From an uncultured bacterium (GTDB taxonomy: Bacteria; Bacteroidota; Bacteroidia; Bacteroidales; Bacteroidaceae): 16,054 bases of DNA. Location of the stretch: the NCBI GenBank assembly GCA_905215655.1, contig CAJMQT010000042.1, positions 1 through 16,054 on the forward strand, given 5' to 3'. Both the position numbers and the translations under genes were made by a program. Shown here piece after piece: positions 6,390-12,314 of this stretch (positions are counted from its first letter, which is position 1; every line of letters starts with the position of its first letter). Under the pieces are notes generated by a model. It did no database searches. It saw only the letters and a list, made by a program, of their open reading frames with translations, and was not told where the DNA came from.

Positions 6390-6564
6390 ATTGCACACTT
6401 TCGTGTGTTTCGTCGTAACATATTGTGACAATGTTGTTTAAGATTGCACACAAAATTTTTAAAATTTACGACCTCCGACGTTATTGTTCGTGAATTTTTA
6501 AATCTGAGAGGGTTGACGGAAATCACATTGTAAGCAAAAAGGCAATTTTCCTTTACACATGAAT

Positions 6565-6817
6565 TAGGAGTGTAGAAGTTTAGGAGTACAGAAGTTCAGG
6601 AGTACAGGAGTTCAGACAATAGCGTTGCCGCTTTATTCCCTTCAAAACATTTGTCTGTACTTCTGTACTCCTGAACTCCTGAACTTCTGTACCTCCATTC
6701 TTCTGTACTCCTAAATATCCCTTACTTCTGTACTCCTAATTCTTCTGCACTTCTACACTCCTAAAACTCCTATCCTTCCATACTTCAACCCTCCTGAACT
6801 CCTAATTCTTCTAAATT
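6565..6817. repeat. Octamer repeat family B, copy 2 (full inverted element)
   Basis: The left arm has six YAGRAGTN units (6565-6612) followed by CAGACAAT (6613-6620). A central stretch of about 30 bases follows, then TTGTCTG (6651-6657) and a long right arm of units in the opposite orientation (TACTTCTG, TACTCCTG, AACTCCTG and so on) reaching to about 6817, with a few 9-bp slips. CAGACAA/TTGTCTG form the inner inverted repeat. The right arm is nearly three times as long as the left. The array ends 5 bases before the holB promoter. Confidence 0.85.
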
Positions 6818-6822
6818 TATAA

Positions 6823-6851
6823 TTGTATGCGGTTTTTTTTTCGTACTTTTG
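6823..6851 (+). promoter_or_regulatory. Promoter of the holB-ricT-gldH operon
   Basis: TACTTTTG (6844-6851) is a perfect TAnnTTTG box. TTG at 6823-6825 lies 18 nt upstream, slightly closer than the other promoters in the window. Transcription would start near 6858, about 20 nt before the holB ATG. Confidence 0.65.
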
Positions 6852-6876
6852 CATAAAATATACGTCTCTATAAAGA

Positions 6877-8016
6877 ATGAAGTTCAGTGAGGTCATAGGA
6901 CAGAGCGACGCCAAAGAGCGGCTGTTGCAGATGGTGCGTGAGGACAGGGTGCCCCACGCCATAATGCTGTGCGGTCCCCGCGGATGCGGCAAAATGGCGC
7001 TGGCGCTCGCCTTTGCGTCATATCTGCTCTGCCGTGACAGGGGCGATGACGACTCCTGCGGCGCCTGTCCGCAGTGCTCCATGCTCGACACGTGGGCACA
7101 TCCCGACCTTCATTTCTCCTTCCCCGTCATACGCCCCACGGGCACAGGGTCGGAGCATAAGATGTCGAGCGACGACTTTATAAAGGAATGGCGCCACATG
7201 CTGGCGTCGGGTCCGTACTTCACGATGGACCAATGGCTCGCCGAGATGAACGCCGCCAACCAGCAGGCACAGATGGGAGTGGGCGAGAGCGACGCCCTGA
7301 TACGGCGGCTCAGTCTGAAATCCAGTCAGGGCGGCTACAAGATAAGTATAGTATGGCTGCCCGAAAGGATGAACGCCGAGTGCGCCAACAAGATACTGAA
7401 AATAATGGAAGAGCCGCCCGCCGAGACTCTGTTCATAATGGTTTGCGAGGAGCCGGAAAAGCTGCTTGACACCATAAAGAGCCGCGCCCAGCGCATCGAC
7501 GTGAAGCGCATCGACGCCACCGACATAGAACAGGCGCTCGTAACACGGCGGGGCATCGACGCCGACGCCGCCCGACGCATATCGAGAGCCGCCGACGGCA
7601 GTTGGATCAACGCCCTCGAAGAGCTCGATACGGGCAACGAGAAACGACTGTTTCTCGATATGTTCATCATGCTTATGCGCCTTGCCTACACGCGAAACAT
7701 CAAGGAACTGCGCAAATGGAGCGACAGCGTGGCGGCTTACGGTCGCGAAAGACAGAAGCGCATGCTGGTCTACTTCATGCACCTCGTGCGTGAAAACTTC
7801 GTCTACAACTTCCGCAATCCGAGCCTTAACTACATGACCGCCGACGAAGAGGCTTTCGCTCGCAACTTCGCAAAGTTCATCAACGAGGCTAACGTGATAG
7901 AAATCTCATCGCTCTTCGACCGCGCCATACGTGACATCGGGCAGAACGCCAACGCCAAAATAGTGTTCTTCGACCTTGCAACACACATCATCGTGGCGCT
8001 TATGAGAAAACCGTAA
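6877..8016 (+). CDS. holB: DNA polymerase III subunit delta prime (clamp loader)
   Basis: The 379-residue AAA+ protein is part of the clamp loader that places the beta clamp on primed DNA. Residues 33-40 read GPRGCGKM, a Walker A-like loop with Met in place of the usual Thr/Ser after the lysine, consistent with a stator subunit that need not hydrolyse ATP. Cys52, Cys61, Cys64 and Cys67 form the zinc-binding module typical of delta prime and gamma/tau. KIMEEPPAETLFIM corresponds to the conserved LLKTLEEPP region, and KSRAQRI to the SRC-type sensor. The C-terminal third is helical, as expected for the collar domain. The start sits 25 nt beyond the promoter. It is the first gene of a three-gene operon whose other members have no known replication role. 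Confidence 0.9.
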   Translation: MKFSEVIGQSDAKERLLQMVREDRVPHAIMLCGPRGCGKMALALAFASYLLCRDRGDDDSCGACPQCSMLDTWAHPDLHFSFPVIRPTGTGSEHKMSSDDFIKEWRHMLASGPYFTMDQWLAEMNAANQQAQMGVGESDALIRRLSLKSSQGGYKISIVWLPERMNAECANKILKIMEEPPAETLFIMVCEEPEKLLDTIKSRAQRIDVKRIDATDIEQALVTRRGIDADAARRISRAADGSWINALEELDTGNEKRLFLDMFIMLMRLAYTRNIKELRKWSDSVAAYGRERQKRMLVYFMHLVRENFVYNFRNPSLNYMTADEEAFARNFAKFINEANVIEISSLFDRAIRDIGQNANAKIVFFDLATHIIVALMRKP

Positions 8017-8082
8017 AACAGCCGCCGGCACACCTCAGCACAACGGAAAACGCCGGACGGAACCAAATATACTCAAAAAACA

Positions 8083-9282
8083 ATGGACAAAAGCAATAAT
8101 AAAAAACTGATATACACGGGCTGTGACCGCGGACTTAGCGTCAGAGGGTGCGGCAGGACAAACCGTCAGCTCAACACGTTCGACTGGCTCGCCGACGTGC
8201 CGGGCAACGCGGAAAGCACCGATCTCGTCGAGGTGCAATTCAAAAACACACGCAAAGGATATTATCACAACGTCAACGGACTCGACCTGAAAAAGGGTGA
8301 CATCGTGGCGGTGGAGGCGTCGCCGGGGCACGACATCGGCGTAGTGACACTTACAGGAAAACTCGTCGAACTGCAAATACGCAAGGCAAACCTTAAATCG
8401 GCTGACGACATAAAGCGCATTTACCGCCTTGCCAAGCCCGTAGACATGGATAAATATCACGAGGCAAAGGCGCGGGAGCATGGCACGATGATACAAAGCC
8501 GGCAGATAGCGAAGAACCTTGACCTCAAAATGAAGATAGGAGATGTGGAATATCAGGGCGACGGCAACAAGGCGATTTTTTACTACATCGCCGACGAGCG
8601 TGTGGACTTCCGCCAGCTGATAAAGGTGCTCGCAGAGACATTCCACGTCCGTATAGAGATGAAACAGATCGGAGCAAGACAGGAAGCGGGACGCATCGGC
8701 GGTACAGGACCGTGCGGACGTGAGTTGTGTTGCGCCACATGGATGAAGAACTTCGTGTCGGTAAGTACCGGCGCGGCACGCTTTCAGGACATCTCGCTCA
8801 ACCCGCAGAAGCTCGCCGGCATGTGTGCGAAACTGAAATGTTGCCTCAATTACGAGGTGGACAACTACATCGAAGCGGGACGCAAGCTGCCCAGCAGGGA
8901 GATTGTGCTTGAAACCAAAGACAGCGAATATTATCTTTTCAAGACGGATATCCTTGCCGGCATCGTGACATACTCGACCGACAAGAAGATACCTTCAAAC
9001 CTCGAGACCATCACGGCACGACGGGCGATGGACATAATAGAGATGAACAGACGCGGCGAAAAACCGCTGTCGCTGCAAGAAGACGGCAAGGTGGTGGAAC
9101 AGGATAAGCCCATCGACCTGCTCGCCAACGAGAGCCTGACACGTTTCGACAAAAACAAAAGAAAGAAAAAGGCAAAGCCGCGCAACGGCAGACAGCCCGT
9201 GAGGGGCAAGGAAAGACCTGCCGACGGCGCGCCGCGACAGAGAAACAATAACAACAAACAGCGTAAGGCAGAGAAAGAATGA
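8083..9282 (+). CDS. ricT: PSP1 / RicT (YaaT) family protein
   Basis: The 399-residue protein has the PSP1 core at about 45-270. It carries two cysteine motifs, GPCGRELCC (Cys211, Cys216, Cys217) and MCAKLKCC (Cys248, Cys253, Cys254). In Bacillus subtilis RicT (YaaT) such cysteines hold an iron-sulfur cluster in the RicA-RicF-RicT complex, which affects RNA processing and developmental phosphorelay. No ricA or ricF is visible here. The C-terminal 60 residues are strongly basic and low in complexity (KNKRKKKAKPR, RQRNNNNKQRK), which suggests nucleic acid or ribosome contact. It lies 66 nt after holB and overlaps gldH by ATGA. Its cellular role in this phylum is not established. Confidence 0.88.
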   Translation: MDKSNNKKLIYTGCDRGLSVRGCGRTNRQLNTFDWLADVPGNAESTDLVEVQFKNTRKGYYHNVNGLDLKKGDIVAVEASPGHDIGVVTLTGKLVELQIRKANLKSADDIKRIYRLAKPVDMDKYHEAKAREHGTMIQSRQIAKNLDLKMKIGDVEYQGDGNKAIFYYIADERVDFRQLIKVLAETFHVRIEMKQIGARQEAGRIGGTGPCGRELCCATWMKNFVSVSTGAARFQDISLNPQKLAGMCAKLKCCLNYEVDNYIEAGRKLPSREIVLETKDSEYYLFKTDILAGIVTYSTDKKIPSNLETITARRAMDIIEMNRRGEKPLSLQEDGKVVEQDKPIDLLANESLTRFDKNKRKKKAKPRNGRQPVRGKERPADGAPRQRNNNNKQRKAEKE

Positions 9283-9755
9283 CCCGTGTCCGGCACACCT
9301 TATATATAATAATAACGGCGCTGACGATGTTGTTGTCGCTCTCGTCGTGCGACGGCAACGTCATCTTTTACACCTTCTGTCACACTCCGATAGAAGGATG
9401 GGAGAAGAACGACACGCTGACTTTCGACGTGCCGCGCATGCAGTCGTCCGGGCGTTACCGCCTCGAAGTGGGCATGCGCACCGACAGCGCCTTCCCGTTT
9501 ACCGGCATGAGCATTATTGTCGAGCAAACCGTCATTCCGGGATACAAGACATACGTCGACACGCTGAAATGCCGCTTTGCCGATGAGAAAGGCAATATCT
9601 TGGGACGCGGAATAAGCAATTATCAGTACGAATTTATTCTTTCAGACCTTGATCTGCACCGCGGCGACTCCCTGCACGTCACCGTCCGCCATGTCATGAA
9701 GCGCGAAATACTGCCCGGAGTATCGGATGTGGGACTGAAAATCAGGAAGAAATAG
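9279..9755 (+). CDS. gldH: GldH family gliding-motility lipoprotein
   Basis: The 158-residue exported protein has a lipoprotein signal (hydrophobic 8-20, lipobox LSSC with Cys24), followed by a beta-rich domain with the GldH pattern VIFYTFCHTPIEGWEKNDTLTFDVP. GldH is needed for gliding and chitin use in Flavobacterium johnsoniae, but homologues are widespread in non-gliding Bacteroidota, where the role is unknown. Its start overlaps the ricT stop (ATGA at 9279-9282), so translation is probably coupled. The conserved pairing of ricT and gldH across the phylum suggests a shared process, which is inference. Confidence 0.88.
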   Translation: MTRVRHTLYIIITALTMLLSLSSCDGNVIFYTFCHTPIEGWEKNDTLTFDVPRMQSSGRYRLEVGMRTDSAFPFTGMSIIVEQTVIPGYKTYVDTLKCRFADEKGNILGRGISNYQYEFILSDLDLHRGDSLHVTVRHVMKREILPGVSDVGLKIRKK

Positions 9756-9774
9756 AGTCTTGGCAATTTATTAT

Positions 9775-9814
9775 TGGGAGTGCGGAAGTACAGAAGTACA
9801 GAAGTGCAGACAAT
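9775..9814 (+). repeat. Octamer repeat family B, copy 3
   Basis: Units TGGGAGTG, CGGAAGTA, CAGAAGTA and CAGAAGTG (9775-9806) precede CAGACAAT (9807-9814). The next bases AGCTTTGC resemble AGCGTTGC at the same place in copy 2, so the core is conserved over about 16 bases (CAGACAATAGCnTTGC). The right arm is degenerate (traces at 9832-9848). It lies just downstream of gldH. Confidence 0.8.
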
Positions 9815-9867
9815 AGCTTTGCTTATTATTCTTATCTCTGTATTCTCCATTTACAAATCTTCCTCCC

Positions 9868-9883
9868 TCCGGATAAGTCCGGA
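9868..9883. other. Small dyad between gldH and the 22-bp array
   Basis: TCCGGA (9868-9873), TAAG, TCCGGA (9878-9883) forms a 6-bp stem with a 4-nt loop. No T-run follows on either strand, so it is a weak candidate for a gldH 3' end. Confidence 0.3.
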
Positions 9884-9898
9884 TGGATTGATAAAATT

Positions 9899-9996
9899 AA
9901 ATCCCCGAAATAGGAAAAAGAAATTTCCGAAATAGTAAAAAGAAAACTCTGAAATAGGAAAAAGAGAACACCGAAATCAAAAAAAGAAATCCCCGG
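9899..9996. repeat. 22-bp tandem array, family D (four units plus a partial fifth)
   Basis: Units start at 9899, 9921, 9943 and 9965, exactly 22 bp apart, with the common part CCGAAATAGGAAAAAG. The first ten bases of a fifth unit (AAATCCCCGG, 9987-9996) form the left arm of the adjoining hairpin. The units diverge from one another at several positions, and the fourth most of all. There are no unique spacers, so this is not a CRISPR array. No ORF or coding signal is seen. Confidence 0.85.
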
Positions 9997-10028
9997 AACG
10001 ATGTTTGTCGTTCCGGGGATTTCTTTTT
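9981..10028. terminator. Bidirectional terminator between gldH and rpsO
   Basis: Perfect 21-bp arms (9981-10001 and 10008-10028) surround a 6-nt loop. The inner stem is GC-rich (CCCCGGAACGA) and the outer part is an A-run opposite a T-run, so it works as an intrinsic terminator in both directions. It suits the 3' ends of the convergent gldH (plus) and rpsO (minus) transcripts. It lies 32 nt beyond the rpsO stop. Confidence 0.85.
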
Positions 10029-10060
10029 CCTCTAAGCTTGCCGCTCGGGCGGTCGTCTTT

Positions 10061-10330
10061 TTATCGACGAAGTCCGAGAGCCTTGATTATCGCACGATAG
10101 CGGTTGATGTCGCGTTCGTACAGATAGTCAAGCAGTCTGCGGCGTTTTCCTACCAAGATGGTCAGCGACCGTGCGGTAGTATGATCTTTACGGTTCTTTT
10201 TGAGGTGCTCCGTCAGATGGGAAATACGGTATGAGAACAATGCTATCTGGCTCTCTGCTGAACCGGTATCAGTGTTAGACTTTCCGTACTTGCCAAAGAT
10301 CTCTTGTTTTTTAGCTTGATCTAAATACAT
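10061..10330 (-). CDS. rpsO: 30S ribosomal protein S15
   Basis: The 89-residue protein is the standard length for S15 and has its pattern of four helices. Recognisable parts are DTGSAESQIALFSYRI (21-36), LTEHLKKNRKDH, and the C-terminal RRRLLDYLYERDINRYRAIIKALGLRR. It binds the three-way junction of 16S rRNA early in small-subunit assembly. It stands alone, with a perfect promoter and a strong terminator. The long leader leaves room for autoregulation, as known for S15 in several bacteria. Confidence 0.97.
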   Translation of the reverse strand: MYLDQAKKQEIFGKYGKSNTDTGSAESQIALFSYRISHLTEHLKKNRKDHTTARSLTILVGKRRRLLDYLYERDINRYRAIIKALGLRR

Positions 10331-10434
10331 TTGTTTGTTGTTTTGATTAATAAAATAATTAATTACATCTTTCGGATGCGGCGCGTCTTAATCACTACGT
10401 TGGCATCCTCAAATGCATCGACTTATGTCGAAAT
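10331..10434 (-). promoter_or_regulatory. Structured leader of rpsO, possible S15 autoregulatory RNA
   Basis: About 100 nt separate the expected transcript start (about 10434) from the rpsO ATG. TCGAC/GTCGA (10418-10422 and 10427-10431) makes a 5-bp hairpin with a 4-nt loop at the 5' end. GGATGC/GCATCC (10374-10379 and 10403-10408) makes a second, wider stem. The 40 nt next to the start are A/T-rich and unpaired. S15 represses its own translation through leader structures in E. coli and other bacteria, with unrelated RNA shapes, so this leader is a reasonable candidate. The function is inferred. Confidence 0.35.
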
Positions 10435-10440
10435 TGCGTG

Positions 10441-10471
10441 CAAAAGTACGAATAAATTATTATATATCAAA
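10441..10471 (-). promoter_or_regulatory. Promoter of rpsO
   Basis: On the minus strand TTTG (complement of 10468-10471), a 19-nt spacer and TACTTTTG (complement of 10441-10448) match the Bacteroidota consensus at every defined position. It is the best promoter in the window, as expected for a ribosomal protein gene. Confidence 0.85.
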
Positions 10472-10513
10472 TGTTTTCGTCGTCTTTTTGCTGATTTTTT
10501 ATCTTTAAAACAT

Positions 10514-10521
10514 TATTTTTG
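10514..10521 (+). promoter_or_regulatory. Candidate -7 box of the membrane protein gene
   Basis: TATTTTTG matches TAnnTTTG, about 50 nt before the ATG at 10571. The nearest TTTG upstream (10487-10490) leaves a 23-nt spacer, longer than the usual 19-21, so the match is weak in an AT-rich region. Confidence 0.35.
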
Positions 10522-10570
10522 TACTCTGAAAGCATTATTCTTGAATTATTAAATTGAAATTTTTATCGTA

Positions 10571-12265
10571 ATGGGCAGATGTTTGTCGGCAATCAAAAGG
10601 TTTTCGGACAAGATACGGTTAAAAAGGTCTTATCCGTTTTTAGTGGTTGCGATATTGATAGCCTTGGAACTGCTGATGGCGCGACAAGGGCTTAATCTTT
10701 ATGACGACGGCTTTGTCTTGACTGCTTACAGGCAGATTTTCGTTTCGCCGGGTTCTGTCAGTTACATGTTTTTGTATTATTGGCTGATTAATATCGGCGG
10801 CTTGTGGAACGCCTTGTTCGGCAGTTTCGGGATTTACGGATTTCGCGTTCTCGAATGTATTACGATTGCCGCCAACATGGCGCTGGTGTGGTCTTTGCTG
10901 CGAAGAGCCGTTCCGAAAGGACTGATTTTGTCGGGTTTCGTCATGACGTTCCTGATGATCGCAAACGTAGAAGTTTTCGAATATAACACTTTCAGCACCT
11001 TCGTCTCTCTTGCCGTTATCGCGTTTATGATGAAAGCTCTCGGCGGAAAGGGGCGCAAATGGATGTTTCTCGCCGGCTTCTTGGCGGGGCTTAACGTCTT
11101 TGTCCGCCTGCCAAACGTCTGCATGAGCATGTTTATCCTTGTGCTCCTGCCGTACTTTTATTATACGAAAGACGGTTCTTCAACGCTGCGACTCTTCCTT
11201 TCGGCTGTGGCAGGAATGCTTGGCGGCGTGCTGTTCACGCTCGTTTTCATGTCGGCAGCCGGTCATCTTGCTTATTTCGAGGACGCTTTGAAGGTGGTGA
11301 TGGCGCTTGCCGGCAACGAGGAAAACTCTCACGGACTGGGACGGATGCTTTTTACGACGTTTTACGTTCATGCCCATTCGGCGGTTTTGCTCATCCTGTC
11401 ACTACTTTGTCCGGCGTTTGCCTTGCTCCTGATTGCCCGGTTGCGCAACCGCCGTTGTGCCGTCTTGTGCTGCGTTCTGCTGCTTGCCGTGCATTTAGTA
11501 GTGCTTTATCGGTTTGTCGACCGTCTGCTTTTTTTGCTTAATTCAGCGGCTTTGGTGTCATGTCTTTATGTCTCTTACGTCAGGCGTGACGAGCCTCGCG
11601 TCGTTTATCTGTCATCGCTGGCGTTCCTGATGAATGTCCTCATACCGCTCGGAAGTGACGGAGGAATTGTTACAATCGGCGTACATTGTTTGTGGCTTGC
11701 CATGCCGTTTATTCCTTATGCCGCGTTTCTCGTGCTGCAAAAGTTTACGGGCGTGCGGCGGAAAACCGTGTTGGCATTTGTCGTTTTGTCGTTCTGCTTT
11801 ATAGCGTTTAAGGCTCTTAACAGGATAAAAGGTCCCGCTTATTATGAGCACGGAACACGTTTTGATAATGTCTGCCGCGTCAATCATCCTCTTGCCAATG
11901 TCCTTACGGACAAGAAGACGGCCGCATCATTGAGTGATTTCCTTTCGGCAATGTCGACCGAAATCAGCGAAGGCGACACCGTCTTCTTCATAAACAGTCC
12001 GATGCTTCATTATCTTACGGGCACACGTCCTTATCTGGACAACCCATGGCCGGGAATTTTTGGGCGTGACTATTTTGTCAAACAGCTGGCTCGCGCCCGT
12101 GCCACAAGTTCGTGTCTGCCCGTTGTTGCTTACAAACGCGATGATTATGAGCTTAGAGATGACGATAACATCTCGGAACTTGTCGAGGCTTTTTTGTCTG
12201 AGAACGGGTATGTCGAGGCATATAAAAACGACAATTACATAATGTTTGTGCCTCCCCGTAAATGA
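10571..12265 (+). CDS. Polytopic membrane protein, possible GT-C glycosyltransferase
   Basis: The 564-residue protein has about 12 hydrophobic helices between 22 and 418 and a soluble C-terminal part (about 420-564). After the first helix comes NLYDDGF with Asp45-Asp46. In GT-C fold enzymes (PMT/ArnT-like, lipid-phosphate-sugar donors) the catalytic acid sits in just this first outer loop. Overall length, helix count and an outward C-terminal domain also fit that superfamily. I do not recognise a named family, so the enzyme activity is inferred and could be wrong. If right, it would add a sugar to an exported protein or glycan on the periplasmic side. It is monocistronic, divergent from rpsO and convergent with the fimbrillin-like gene, and has no glycan genes next to it. 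Confidence 0.6.
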   Translation: MGRCLSAIKRFSDKIRLKRSYPFLVVAILIALELLMARQGLNLYDDGFVLTAYRQIFVSPGSVSYMFLYYWLINIGGLWNALFGSFGIYGFRVLECITIAANMALVWSLLRRAVPKGLILSGFVMTFLMIANVEVFEYNTFSTFVSLAVIAFMMKALGGKGRKWMFLAGFLAGLNVFVRLPNVCMSMFILVLLPYFYYTKDGSSTLRLFLSAVAGMLGGVLFTLVFMSAAGHLAYFEDALKVVMALAGNEENSHGLGRMLFTTFYVHAHSAVLLILSLLCPAFALLLIARLRNRRCAVLCCVLLLAVHLVVLYRFVDRLLFLLNSAALVSCLYVSYVRRDEPRVVYLSSLAFLMNVLIPLGSDGGIVTIGVHCLWLAMPFIPYAAFLVLQKFTGVRRKTVLAFVVLSFCFIAFKALNRIKGPAYYEHGTRFDNVCRVNHPLANVLTDKKTAASLSDFLSAMSTEISEGDTVFFINSPMLHYLTGTRPYLDNPWPGIFGRDYFVKQLARARATSSCLPVVAYKRDDYELRDDDNISELVEAFLSENGYVEAYKNDNYIMFVPPRK

Positions 12266-12293
12266 CAGAAACGTTTTTCTTGTCTTGTTCCTA

Positions 12294-12314
12294 TCGCCGA
12301 ATATCAGTCGGCGA
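12294..12314. terminator. Hairpin across the stop codon of the fimbrillin-like gene
   Basis: TCGCCGA (12294-12300) pairs perfectly with TCGGCGA (12308-12314) across a 7-nt loop that contains the minus-strand stop codon (12304-12306). No T-run follows directly on the minus strand. It lies in the 38-nt convergent spacer and may help end transcription from both sides. Confidence 0.35.

Larger units (their letters stand above)
6048..6822. other. Gene-free repeat island between divergent ftsX and holB promoters
   Basis: About 775 bases without a credible gene. In order it holds an 8-bp array with the CAGACAA core (6081-6120), an AT-rich stretch (6121-6260), a 22-bp dyad array (6265-6345), a hairpin with a T-run (6348-6389), a stretch with small dyads such as CACAC/GTGTG (6394-6407) and ATTGT/ACAAT (6422-6432) up to about 6540, and a long inverted 8-bp array (6565-6817). 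ORFs of 65-75 codons here overlap the repeats and have no start signals. Confidence 0.75.

Noticed and set aside
6329..6526. Minus-strand ORF of 65 codons in the repeat island
   Set aside because: It runs through a terminator-type hairpin and the end of the 22-bp array, has no promoter or start context, and its basic, Asn/Cys-rich product matches no family I know. It is better seen as part of a repeat.
7018..7782. Minus-strand ORF of 254 codons antisense to holB
   Set aside because: It lies wholly inside holB, which has clear AAA+ and zinc motifs. The antisense product has no recognisable features.
9899..9996. CRISPR array
   Set aside because: The 22-bp units are contiguous and diverged, with no unique spacers of constant length, and no cas gene is in the window.
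10331..10552. Plus-strand ORF of 73 codons between rpsO and the membrane protein gene
   Set aside because: It covers the rpsO leader and promoter on the opposite strand, and its AT-rich translation shows no protein character.
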